From contig JAUVQE010000003.1 in NCBI GenBank assembly GCA_030598325.1, positions 1 to 34,904 on the forward strand: a stretch of DNA of 34,904 nt, in the 5' to 3' direction. Shown here in pieces: positions 1 through 9,319 of this stretch (positions within the stretch are counted from its first letter, which is position 1; every line of letters begins with the position of its first letter). The position numbers and the translations under genes are program-made. The notes under the pieces are model-generated. The model was not told the DNA's origin. It made no database searches and saw only the letters and a list, made by a program, of their open reading frames with translations. Origin of the DNA: Nitrospirota bacterium (GTDB taxonomy: Bacteria > Patescibacteriota > Gracilibacteria > UBA1369 > LOWO2-01-FULL-3).

Positions 1-233
1 ACAATCACGAAAGAAAACAATGGACAAGAAACAAGATGACTCCTGTTGCATACAGAAATCATCTTCTAACCAAGGTCGAGGGTTAGGGGGTTCTAAACTG
101 TCTACCAAATGGGGTACACATCACCAAGCAATTGCGAGTTTTGCGATCCGCAGCGCAGCCGATTCCGCGTAATCGGCGAAGCAAAGGAGAAAAATTTCAA
201 GCTTTTTCAGAAAAACCCTATTTCAACAGTTGC

Positions 234-422
234 TTAACGACTCTGCCCAGCTAAGAGTTCGTCCAGGATTTCCTGGTCTGTTTTGGCTTCTTTAATTTCA
301 ATTGGCCTTAGAATGATGACTCTGTCTTCAACTATCAGAGAGAACCAGCCGGTGGTACAGAGACGGTGGTATGATTTTGGGATTGTTATTTGGTGATTGG
401 GTGATATTTTGATGAGTTTCAT
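234..422 (-). CDS. SpoVT/AbrB (MazE-like) domain protein, putative antitoxin or regulator
   Basis: MKLIKISPNHQITIPKSYHRL... resembles the AbrB swapped-hairpin start (K.-.-.-.-QITIPK); short 62 aa ORF with acidic tail; no partner toxin visible in the window. Confidence 0.55.
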   Translation of the reverse strand: MKLIKISPNHQITIPKSYHRLCTTGWFSLIVEDRVIILRPIEIKEAKTDQEILDELLAGQSR

Positions 423-497
423 AGGTGGAGTGGGGTTATTTTTTGGAAATGTTCAAAAATTCAAAAATTTTGAAATTTTGAGATTTTCATAAAAAGA

Positions 498-527
498 GGG
501 TAAGGAGGGTAAGAGGGTAGCAGGGGG
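498..527 (+). other. G-quadruplex-capable motif upstream of the pilus operon
   Basis: GGGTAAGGAGGGTAAGAGGGTAGCAGGGGG: four runs of at least 3 G separated by 5-6 nt loops, in an AT-rich intergenic region. Confidence 0.5.
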
Positions 528-593
528 ATATAAAATTTTTCTAAATTATTTTGTATTTGAGGATAGATTTGCGGTTTGGGAGGAACGCAACCC

Positions 594-622
594 TTCACAA
601 AAAGGCTAATTTATGGTAAAAT
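594..622 (+). promoter_or_regulatory. Sigma70-type promoter for the pilus operon
   Basis: TTCACA (594-599) - 17 nt - TAAAAT (617-622), upstream of the ATG at 657. Confidence 0.55.
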
Positions 623-656
623 ACAAAGACGATAAAACAAAAATAAACACAAAATA

Positions 657-2381
657 ATGGCAATAAACCAGGAAATTCTGGTAAAAGCACTATTGGAGAA
701 GAAATTGATACAAGAAAAGGCCTTAACCGGCTTTATCAGTCATGCCAAAACTCAAAATAAATCTCTGGAAAGTTTGCTGTTTGAACGTGAAGTAATATCG
801 GATAGTAAATTGGGAGAAGTGGTCGCGGAACTTTATGGCGTTCCATTTATAAAAATCACTGAAAAAACAATATCCGAACCATTACTCAGAATAATTCCTT
901 ATACGTTAGCATCCCATCAATTCGTAATCCCTTTCGAAAGCAACGGAAGCGATCTGCAAATAGCATTAAACAACCCTCACAATTTTGAATTGATGAGTTT
1001 TATTGAAAAAAAGACGGGACTAACAATAATTCCCCATTACGCGACCAAAAAAGACTTAAAAACAGCATTAAAAGTATACAACAGAGACGTTAATCGAAAA
1101 TTTAATACACTACTGAAAAGCGCGTTAAAAGACCCGACAAAAATAGAATCGTTAAAAGACGCGGCCAAAATTTTGGATACAATAATATTCTTTGCGTACC
1201 AAAACAACGCTTCGGACGTTCACATCGAACCGCACAAAGAATTCATATTAGTCAGATACAGAATTGATGGAATTCTTCAAACAATTGCCGAATTACCGAT
1301 GGCGATACTTGAATTGCTCACAACAAGAATAAAAGTTCTGGCAAATATGCGGACAGATGAACACAGGGCGGCGCAAGACGGACGTTTCAAAATTGAACTG
1401 GAAAATATTGAAATAACCCTCCGTGTTTCGATCATTCCAATATATGAAGGAGAAAAAACAGTCCTCAGATTATTGAGTTCCACAAGCCAGGAATTGAATT
1501 TGGAGGCATTGGGTTATTCGGACAGAAATCTAAAAGTAATCCATAATAATATTTTGAAAACAAGTGGATTAATACTGATGACGGGACCGACAGGATCAGG
1601 AAAAACAACCACTCTATACTCAATTTTAAAATTACTTAATTCTCCCGAGGTAAACGTAGCAACAATCGAAGATCCAATCGAATACAGGCTCGAAGGAACA
1701 AATCAAATTCAGGTTAACCCCAAAACAAATTTAACCTTTGCCAAAGGGTTGCGGGCATTACTTCGACAAGATCCGGATATCGTAATGGTGGGGGAAATCC
1801 GTGACGAAGAAACCGCGGACATAGCAATAAACGCGGCATTAACAGGACATATAGTTTTAGCGACACTGCATACAAACGACGCCGCGTCCACCATCCCGAG
1901 AATGCTCGAAATGGGTGCGGAAGCATTTTTATTATCCGCGACAGTAAAAACGATAATCGCCCAAAGGCTGGTCAGAACAATCTGCTCAAAATGCAAAAAA
2001 GCTTACAAAATAAGTAAAGAAAAATTCAACGAACTTGGACAAAAATTTAATTTGGGTAAAAATTTCGATGAAATTTTTCAGGAAATCAGCGAAACAAACC
2101 CCAAATTAAAAGAAACCCTGTCCGGAACCGAAGTAATCATCAGTAAAGGGGAGGGTTGTGCCTCATGTTCGGGAAGCGGATATAAAGGCAGAACTTCAAT
2201 AGCGGAAGTAATGGAAATAACAGAAGATATTAAAACACTCATATTAAAAAACGCTCCACCGAGAGAACTGGAAGATAAAGCAAGAGAACAGGGGATGACC
2301 ACAATATTCGCTGACGGAATTTTAAAAGTTCTTAACGGGGAAACCACATTGGAAGAAGTATTAAGAGTAATGCGTACTTAA
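657..2381 (+). CDS. pilB: Type IV pilus assembly (extension) ATPase, PilB/GspE family
   Basis: Walker A MTGPTGSGKTTTLYS, Asp box IEDPIEYRLEG, Walker B-like DPDIVMVGEIRDEETA, His box GHIVLATLHTNDA, tetracysteine CSKC...CASC zinc motif. Confidence 0.95.
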   Translation: MAINQEILVKALLEKKLIQEKALTGFISHAKTQNKSLESLLFEREVISDSKLGEVVAELYGVPFIKITEKTISEPLLRIIPYTLASHQFVIPFESNGSDLQIALNNPHNFELMSFIEKKTGLTIIPHYATKKDLKTALKVYNRDVNRKFNTLLKSALKDPTKIESLKDAAKILDTIIFFAYQNNASDVHIEPHKEFILVRYRIDGILQTIAELPMAILELLTTRIKVLANMRTDEHRAAQDGRFKIELENIEITLRVSIIPIYEGEKTVLRLLSSTSQELNLEALGYSDRNLKVIHNNILKTSGLILMTGPTGSGKTTTLYSILKLLNSPEVNVATIEDPIEYRLEGTNQIQVNPKTNLTFAKGLRALLRQDPDIVMVGEIRDEETADIAINAALTGHIVLATLHTNDAASTIPRMLEMGAEAFLLSATVKTIIAQRLVRTICSKCKKAYKISKEKFNELGQKFNLGKNFDEIFQEISETNPKLKETLSGTEVIISKGEGCASCSGSGYKGRTSIAEVMEITEDIKTLILKNAPPRELEDKAREQGMTTIFADGILKVLNGETTLEEVLRVMRT

Positions 2382-2390
2382 CCCAAAAAA

Positions 2391-3599
2391 ATGCCAAAAT
2401 TTGAATACGTTATCACAGACGAAACGGGGCGGAAAAAAGAAGGCACAATAACCGCCTCAAATAAGCTAAAGGCGACAGAAAAACTTCGCAGGAAAAACGA
2501 AATAATCATTTCGATAACCGAAAAAAAGAGAGGAAAATTTTTTCTATTCGGAAAACCAAGAATGAGTTTGCAGGAAAAAGTTGTCTTCACGAAAAGTTTG
2601 GCGACAATGATAAAAGTAGGAATAACAGTTACGGAAGCGTTCGAAATAATATTTGATCAGGCTGAAAAAAGAGGATTGAAATCAATGTTTGAAGATATCT
2701 TGGAAAGAATCAAAACAGGGCAATCTTTGGCCAGTTCTTTAAGGAAATACAATAATGTTTTTTCCGATCTTTTCGTGAATATGATCGAAACAGGAGAAGA
2801 AAGTGGAAATTTGGGACGTGTATTACACCGATTGACAATACAGCTTGAAAAAGAATACGAACTTAAAAAAAGGGTATTCAGCGCATTAATCTATCCCGCT
2901 GTTATTATTTCGGTCACCATAATTATGGCGATTGGAATAGTGCTTTTTATAATGCCGAAAATCACAGGAATATTCGAAAAATTCGACATTGATCTACCTT
3001 TACCAACAAGAATACTGATAGGATTTAGTAAATTTTTAACCGAGCAGACATTAATAGCGATTGGTTTGACGGTAGGGATAGTGGGCGGAATAATATTTTT
3101 GGGAAAATTAAAAGCTCTAAAACCTTTCTGGCATACCTTGTCTTTAAAATTACCGGTTTTCGGAGATTTGCTGATTTCCGCGAATGTAGCCCGTTTTTCA
3201 AGAACAATAAATTCACTTCTGCAGTCCGGAGTTCCGGTAGCGGAAGGATTGGGAATGACCGGAAAAATGCTTGATAACACGCTATATAAGACAGTTCTGG
3301 AAGAGGTCAGTGAAAAAATCGTACAGGGAGGAGGCATAGGGGAAAATTTGGAAAAACACAGAAAACTTTTTCCTCAATTGGCCACAAAGATGCTACAAAT
3401 TGGAGAAAAAACGGGAAGCCTGGAAGTTACCACAAAATACATAGCACAACTCTACGAAAAAAATGTTGAAGACAAAACAAGAAATTTATCAGTTCTACTG
3501 GAACCGCTTCTGCTTGTTTTTATGGCGGTAATGGTTGGAGGAATAGCACTTTCGATAATATTGCCAATCTATCAGCTCCCGAACCTTCTCAATAAATAA
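2391..3599 (+). CDS. pilC: Type IV pilus inner-membrane platform protein PilC/GspF
   Basis: Two GspF-like repeats (FTKSLATMIKVGITVTEAFEI; FSRTINSLLQSGVPVAEGL), C-terminal LLEPLLLVFMAVMVGGIALSIILPIYQL. Confidence 0.95.
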   Translation: MPKFEYVITDETGRKKEGTITASNKLKATEKLRRKNEIIISITEKKRGKFFLFGKPRMSLQEKVVFTKSLATMIKVGITVTEAFEIIFDQAEKRGLKSMFEDILERIKTGQSLASSLRKYNNVFSDLFVNMIETGEESGNLGRVLHRLTIQLEKEYELKKRVFSALIYPAVIISVTIIMAIGIVLFIMPKITGIFEKFDIDLPLPTRILIGFSKFLTEQTLIAIGLTVGIVGGIIFLGKLKALKPFWHTLSLKLPVFGDLLISANVARFSRTINSLLQSGVPVAEGLGMTGKMLDNTLYKTVLEEVSEKIVQGGGIGENLEKHRKLFPQLATKMLQIGEKTGSLEVTTKYIAQLYEKNVEDKTRNLSVLLEPLLLVFMAVMVGGIALSIILPIYQLPNLLNK

Positions 3600-3600
3600 T

Positions 3601-4077
3601 ATGAAAATATCAGAAAAAACAAACAGAACACCAAAAGCCTTCACACTCGTTGAAGTAGTCCTCGTTATAATTCTAATCGGAGTATCAGTAGGCTTTTCGA
3701 TTCTCTATCATCAATCCTCCCAGGTGCGGGCGGATATAAACTCACAGGTTGCGCAATTTACGTCATACGTAAGGCTGGCCCACAGCGACGCTTTATCCGG
3801 ACTTGAAGACCAATCGCACGGAATACATTTGGAAACGTCTTCATACACGATCTTCATTGGGAGTTCTTATGACCTCATGGACGAATTCAATTTTGTTATA
3901 GAACTGTCCCCGACAATAACAATAGAAAATATAAGCCTTAACGGAGGAGGAAGCGACATAATATTTACAACCACAGCAGGCGAAACCGCGCAATACGGGA
4001 CGTTGGATTTTGTCTCAACTCAAATTGGAAAAACAATAAATGTAGAAATAACCAAATTTGGAACAGTAACTTATTAA
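3601..4077 (+). CDS. Type IV prepilin-like minor pilin (GspH/FimT-like)
   Basis: Class III signal KA/FTLVEVVLVIILIG followed by a single hydrophobic helix. Confidence 0.8.
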   Translation: MKISEKTNRTPKAFTLVEVVLVIILIGVSVGFSILYHQSSQVRADINSQVAQFTSYVRLAHSDALSGLEDQSHGIHLETSSYTIFIGSSYDLMDEFNFVIELSPTITIENISLNGGGSDIIFTTTAGETAQYGTLDFVSTQIGKTINVEITKFGTVTY

Positions 4078-4078
4078 T

Positions 4079-5929
4079 ATGAAAAACCGTCATCTAAAAA
4101 AAGGATTCTCAATAATAGAAGTATTGCTGGCAATAACAATCTTCGCAATATTCTCTGCGGGAATTTTTTATCTTTCTTTGGACACCATACAAAGAGACAT
4201 AAAAGTTAATTTAAACACGGAAGCGATTTTATACGCACAAGAAGGATTGGAAGCGGCTCGAAACATCAGAGACAAAAACTATCTTCTTCTGACAAATGGA
4301 GACAAAGGCTTGTTTCTCAACGAAGGAAGTTGGGAATTTGTAATAGCCCCGGAAGATATTGACGGATTTTACAGCAGAACAATCACAATTGAAGACGTTT
4401 ATCGTGACGAAAACGGAGACATTGACGAGGAAGGGTTATATTTCGATTCGGACACAAAAAAAATAACATCCGAAGTGTCATGGCTACAAAAAGGAGTAAT
4501 TCCAAAATCGATTTCGCTAACGTCATACCTGTCAAACTGGACAGGCGATGACTGGATAGAAACAACATGTACGGATTTCGATGCGGGAACATATGAAGGT
4601 ACGGAAACAGGAATTACCGAAAGCCCCCCTGAAGATAATTGCGATATTGTGCTTACAGCCGTTGAAATGGGAAGCGAATATTTCTATTTCGGTAATTTCG
4701 GACACCATGGAAATGATATAATTGTTGAAGGGAATTACATATATCTCGCTACAGAATATTCCAATAAAGGACTGGTAATACTCGATATTTCAGATCTTGA
4801 AAACATTACCACCGCAAGTGAGGTAGATATTGGACACAAAGGAAATCGTTTAACAAAAGCGGGTAATTATGTGTACATGGGAACACAAAATGGTGCTTTG
4901 GGACTGACTGTGGTAAACGCGTCAGATCCCAATAACGCATTTTTATATTTTTCCTGGCCGTTGGGAGGACTGGGTAACCAACCGACCATATCTGGGAGCA
5001 ATCTCTACATGACTGTAAATGAAAGTGGTTCGGGATTACAGATATTCGATGTAAGCGCAGAACAATTGCCAACTCCGTTATTAATAGACAGTTATGACTT
5101 TGACAACGAAGCTTATATTGCCAAAATAAACGGAAATTACGCATATGTAGGGCTTGGTGACGACTCATTGGGACTCAGGGTTATGGATATTTCAGACCCA
5201 TATGATATTACCGAAATAGCGTCTCTTAACGTCGGAGAGGAAGTTAACGCGATAACAATAACAGGAACAATCGCGTTTATTGGGACGGAAGGCAGCAATG
5301 ATTCTTTACAAGTAATAAATATATCCGATCCGGAAAATCCAACAATAGTAACATCACTTGATGTAGGAGGTGAAATAGAAGATTTGGTGATATCGGGTGA
5401 TTATCTATACGCGGCCGTTGATAACCAAAACGCGGGACTGGCGGCAATAAACATATCAAACCCATTCTCGCCGTATCTCGTATACAATCTGGATATTGAA
5501 GGAAAAGGGTCAGGAATTGACGCAAACGAAACGTATGTATTTGTAGCAACCGACACGAAAAACAAAGGCCTTGTAATAATAGGAACAACAGTAGCAAGTG
5601 TTGTGGAAAGCGGAGCATTTACTTCTCAAATTTTTGATACGGGAAGCTCCGACACCAGATATAATTTTATTGAATGGGATCATGAAGAGGTGCCAAGCGC
5701 TTCTGTGAAATTTCAGCTTAGAACCGCTGACTCCGCTGAAAATATAGCAACGGCAACGTGGGTGGGCTCGGACGGAACGGTCGATACCTATTATGAAAAT
5801 CCACGCACAATTATTACACTGGATCCGGGAAAAACCGGAGTAAGATATTTCCAATACAAAACATTTATTGACTCAGACGGAATAACCAGTCCAGCGATCA
5901 GCAGTGTAAGAATTAATTTCACACCATGA
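4079..5929 (+). CDS. Prepilin N-terminus fused to LVIVD-type beta-propeller repeats and a C-terminal beta domain
   Basis: KKG/FSIIEVLLAITIFAIF signal; repeated GLVILDISD, GLTVVNASD, GLQIFDVS, GLRVMDISD, SLQVINISD, GLAAINISN blades; C-terminal SGAFTSQIFDTGSSDTRYNFIEWDHE region. Confidence 0.8.
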   Translation: MKNRHLKKGFSIIEVLLAITIFAIFSAGIFYLSLDTIQRDIKVNLNTEAILYAQEGLEAARNIRDKNYLLLTNGDKGLFLNEGSWEFVIAPEDIDGFYSRTITIEDVYRDENGDIDEEGLYFDSDTKKITSEVSWLQKGVIPKSISLTSYLSNWTGDDWIETTCTDFDAGTYEGTETGITESPPEDNCDIVLTAVEMGSEYFYFGNFGHHGNDIIVEGNYIYLATEYSNKGLVILDISDLENITTASEVDIGHKGNRLTKAGNYVYMGTQNGALGLTVVNASDPNNAFLYFSWPLGGLGNQPTISGSNLYMTVNESGSGLQIFDVSAEQLPTPLLIDSYDFDNEAYIAKINGNYAYVGLGDDSLGLRVMDISDPYDITEIASLNVGEEVNAITITGTIAFIGTEGSNDSLQVINISDPENPTIVTSLDVGGEIEDLVISGDYLYAAVDNQNAGLAAINISNPFSPYLVYNLDIEGKGSGIDANETYVFVATDTKNKGLVIIGTTVASVVESGAFTSQIFDTGSSDTRYNFIEWDHEEVPSASVKFQLRTADSAENIATATWVGSDGTVDTYYENPRTIITLDPGKTGVRYFQYKTFIDSDGITSPAISSVRINFTP

Positions 5930-6447
5930 TAAAAAAAATAAATAAAAATAGAGGAACCACTTTAATAGAAATATTATTTTATTTTGTAATAGTTGGAGTA
6001 CTTCTCTTTGTGGCAATGAATTTTGCGATTCAAATACTTAACGTGTCAAAACAGTCGGAAAATGCCCATGAATTACAGGCCAACATAAATTTTGTGTCAC
6101 AGAAAATTGTCTCAACGGTTCAGACAGCAGAAAGCATAGATGACACAAATAGCATATTTGATAATGATCAGGGAAAACTCTCGCTAAATTTATCAGAAGC
6201 GTCAAAAACACCAACATTGTTTTACATTTCCAGTGGAGATGTTTTTATCAAAGAAGGCAGTGACGCAGCGGTCAAAATCAATTCGGAATCAATAAACTGT
6301 TTAAGCCTGAGATTTCAACGCATCACATACGCTAAGACCCCGGATCAGATAATCATAGACGCCGTTTTTGAAGTAAAAAACGTGGAAATAACAAATCTTG
6401 AACAAACATTACCATTTCACACATCAGTATCATTAAGAAAAATATGA
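5926..6447 (+). CDS. Minor prepilin-like protein (PilW-like position)
   Basis: NRG/TTLIEILFYFVIVGVLLFVA signal and hydrophobic helix; ATGA overlap with the upstream gene. Confidence 0.7.
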   Translation: MIKKINKNRGTTLIEILFYFVIVGVLLFVAMNFAIQILNVSKQSENAHELQANINFVSQKIVSTVQTAESIDDTNSIFDNDQGKLSLNLSEASKTPTLFYISSGDVFIKEGSDAAVKINSESINCLSLRFQRITYAKTPDQIIIDAVFEVKNVEITNLEQTLPFHTSVSLRKI

Positions 6448-6857
6448 AAAATATGAAAAGTCTAAAAACATTATCGAATAATAAAGGATCAATCGCATTA
6501 ATCAGCGTATTAGTAATCTGTGCAATAATGATACTGTTTACTGTCAGAATGTCGGAATCCAATATCTCCACCATGTATCAATATTTAAATAATGAATCCA
6601 GCCAAATAATTTATCGTGCGGCAGAGAGTTGCTTGGAAGAATCAATCTTAAGAATTGAAAAAGACACATCCTTTTCAGGAACGACTTTGAATTTAGGTGA
6701 CGCGACTTGTGTTTCAACGGTAACAGGAAGTGATGTTAAAACAATTTCAATTGTAATTAATTACAATTCATACACTCAAAACTATTCCGCGGAAGCGTCT
6801 GTCACAACTGGCGGGAACGCAAATAATATTGAGCTTCAAAAATGGGAGAAAACCTAA
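6444..6857 (+). CDS. PilX-like minor pilin
   Basis: NNKG/SIALISVLVICAIMILFTVRMSESN; IIYRAAESCLEESILRI resembles the PilX family; ATGA overlap with the upstream gene. Confidence 0.6.
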   Translation: MKNMKSLKTLSNNKGSIALISVLVICAIMILFTVRMSESNISTMYQYLNNESSQIIYRAAESCLEESILRIEKDTSFSGTTLNLGDATCVSTVTGSDVKTISIVINYNSYTQNYSAEASVTTGGNANNIELQKWEKT

Positions 6858-6869
6858 TAATATAGAGAC

Positions 6870-8525
6870 ATGAGTTTATTTACAAAAAGAATACTGGGGA
6901 TAGATATACATGATTATTCTGTCGAACTTGTAGAAATAAGACAGAAAGGAAAAGAAATGTATCTGGAGGCTTACAACAGGGCTTTACTGGAAACAGACGT
7001 TGTGAAAAACGGCGAAATAAAAAAACCGGAAGAACTTAAAAAAGTTCTAATCGAATTAATAAAAAACGCGAACCCAAAAGCTGTAGAAACAAGAAATACA
7101 GCAGTAATTTTCCCCTCAAGCAAGGTATTAACCCATATTTTTACTTTTCCGGCAAATCTGGACGAAAACGAAATCAAGAAATCAATAGCGTATGAGGCGG
7201 AAACAATAATCCCATTCTCGATAAACGATGTTTATTGGGATTTTATGGTCATAGAAAAAGAAGATGTTTCAAAAAAACACGCATCCCAATATGTATTTTT
7301 TGCATGTGTAAACAAGCAAATAGCGGATGAATATACCGCGGTTCTTGAGTCAATAGGTCTAAATCCACTCTTGTCAGGGATCAATGCGGAAGCACTCAAA
7401 TATGCGATGTGGGAACAAATGAACAAAGATGAAACAAATTTAATTCTGGATATAGAAACTCTTTCAGTTAATTATTTGGTAGTCAAAAATCAAAAAATTC
7501 AATACTTTTTTAGTTCAAACGAAGGAGGCAAAAAACTATTAAGCAAGCTTTCAAAAGAGCTTCAGTCACCGGAAAAAATAATTCTTAACAAAAAAGAACA
7601 AAGAGAATTCAAAAGTATGTCAAACACAGATGAACTAAAAAAATTCATAGGAAAAAACTACAAAAGAGGGAAAGCGATAATAGAAGAATTGGCCGAGAAA
7701 GCAACAAGCATAAAAGTACAAAACATTATCCTTACGGGAGAATTTCTCAATCTCCCCGGTTTTTACGAAGTAGCGAAAACATATTTTCCCGATCAAAAAA
7801 TCCTTATTGGGGATCCCAAAACAAATTTAAAAATAGAGCAGGGGAAATTTATACCCATGGAAACAAGATCAAAAAGCGAAATTCCTTATTCAACACATTT
7901 TGCAAACGCTATCGGAATTGCATTAAGAGCAGTAAACGGGAAAGATGAATCAGGAGGAATAAATCTTTTACCGGGCAGACTAAAAGAAAGCATAACAAAC
8001 AAAAAAAAATCACTAATAATCGCGGCGGCGGTTATACTGATGACGGGAATATCGCTTTTCACAGCAACTTTTTTGTTTTTTATGCACCAAAACTTAATGT
8101 ACGACAGATTAAAATTGGAAATCGAAAAATCAACAATTGAAAATATGATATACGGAACAAGATATCAGCAAATACATGAAGAAATAACAGCATTAAATAA
8201 AGAAATAAACGAACTCAACGATATAAACAACACGCTGTTTTCCATGCCAATTACACTTGAAGAAATATTAAAATTAGTACCTGAAGGCGTGGAAGTAAAA
8301 TCAATGGATTTTATTGACGAAGAATTGACAGTTTCAATAACAGGAATAGCAAAGACAAGAGCGAAATTATTAGAAATCCAAGGTAATTTTGAGAACGCAG
8401 AATTTATCGAAGAGGTGATTGCCCCAATTTCAAATTTTGACGAAGAATTACAAATATCATTCGTGATAAAAATAAAATTGAATTTTATTAAACTTGCCAA
8501 ATATGACTCAGGTGCAGATATCTAA
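6870..8525 (+). CDS. PilM-PilN fusion protein of the type IV pilus alignment subcomplex
   Basis: N-terminal actin-like PilM (LGIDIHDYSVELVEI...), then GGINLLPGRLKES (PilN INLLP motif), a TM helix and a PilN-like periplasmic domain in one frame. Confidence 0.8.
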   Translation: MSLFTKRILGIDIHDYSVELVEIRQKGKEMYLEAYNRALLETDVVKNGEIKKPEELKKVLIELIKNANPKAVETRNTAVIFPSSKVLTHIFTFPANLDENEIKKSIAYEAETIIPFSINDVYWDFMVIEKEDVSKKHASQYVFFACVNKQIADEYTAVLESIGLNPLLSGINAEALKYAMWEQMNKDETNLILDIETLSVNYLVVKNQKIQYFFSSNEGGKKLLSKLSKELQSPEKIILNKKEQREFKSMSNTDELKKFIGKNYKRGKAIIEELAEKATSIKVQNIILTGEFLNLPGFYEVAKTYFPDQKILIGDPKTNLKIEQGKFIPMETRSKSEIPYSTHFANAIGIALRAVNGKDESGGINLLPGRLKESITNKKKSLIIAAAVILMTGISLFTATFLFFMHQNLMYDRLKLEIEKSTIENMIYGTRYQQIHEEITALNKEINELNDINNTLFSMPITLEEILKLVPEGVEVKSMDFIDEELTVSITGIAKTRAKLLEIQGNFENAEFIEEVIAPISNFDEELQISFVIKIKLNFIKLAKYDSGADI

Positions 8526-9072
8526 CAGTTTGAAACGAATACTACTAATAACGCTGGTGCTTATCTTTATAAGTACCTCTACGGTAGTAATTATTGGAGA
8601 ATCAATAAAAAGTTTAGGTAGAGAAATAGAACAATTAAATATATTTCTTGAGGATGCGGAGGAAATTCAACCAAATTTTGAAACAAGCCTGGAAATGTAT
8701 ACCAAAGAGACAAAACAGATAATAAATTTTTTATCCGAACTAAGACCTGATACAGAAAAAGAAATTGTTGATGCGATATCCAAAATAGAAGATGTAGGAA
8801 AAGGGCTGTCTTTAAATATAGAACTGAAACACCTGGAAACCAAATCTATGGAAGTTGAAACAACAGAAAGAGGAGCTCTTAGCTATAGCATTTCTTTTTA
8901 CGGAACGATGACAGATTTAAAAAACTTTACAAAAGAATTGGAAAAGTTAATGTTCTTTATTAAAATTGAAGAAATAAATTTTGAAGATACAAAATTTCTT
9001 GATGGAGGCGAATTAAAAGAAAGTAAAAATATAAATATGAAAATTGTACTTTATACCAAACAATCATCATGA
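8494..9072 (+). CDS. pilO: PilO-like protein
   Basis: One TM helix, coiled coil, then ferredoxin-like LSYSISFYGTMTDLKNFTKELEKL typical of PilO; overlaps the pilM-pilN end (an alternative start at 8503 is possible). Confidence 0.65.
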   Translation: MPNMTQVQISNSLKRILLITLVLIFISTSTVVIIGESIKSLGREIEQLNIFLEDAEEIQPNFETSLEMYTKETKQIINFLSELRPDTEKEIVDAISKIEDVGKGLSLNIELKHLETKSMEVETTERGALSYSISFYGTMTDLKNFTKELEKLMFFIKIEEINFEDTKFLDGGELKESKNINMKIVLYTKQSS

Positions 9073-9278
9073 AAATAAAAAACTACAAAAGCTATTTACC
9101 ATTCGGGCTCTCCATGCTACTATTCCTAACAGTAATATTTTGGCTCTTGTCACTATATTTTAATTTAAATGGAAAACTGGAGGAGGAAGCAAAGGTAGAG
9201 ATTAAACTGCCGGTAATAGAATGGAATAAATATATGGAATTACCCAAGCAATACGAGGAAGATAAAGTGGATAGATAA
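9069..9278 (+). CDS. Small bitopic membrane protein of the pilus cluster
   Basis: ATGA overlap with pilO-like gene; single TM LPFGLSMLLFLTVIFWLLSLYF and a charged tail. Confidence 0.6.
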   Translation: MKIKNYKSYLPFGLSMLLFLTVIFWLLSLYFNLNGKLEEEAKVEIKLPVIEWNKYMELPKQYEEDKVDR

Positions 9279-9319
9279 CAACTTTCAATTATAAATATAA
9301 CTCATTAACAAACATTCCT

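Noticed and set aside
61-120. Possible tRNA or tRNA fragment near the start (GGTCGAGGGTTAGGGGGTTC)
   Set aside because: No cloverleaf, anticodon stem or matching acceptor stem could be assembled.
5926-6447. Alternative genetic code (UGA reassigned, as in Gracilibacteria/Absconditabacteria)
   Set aside because: TGA terminates several genes in the window, including ATGA overlaps at 5926, 6444 and 9069, so the standard bacterial code fits.
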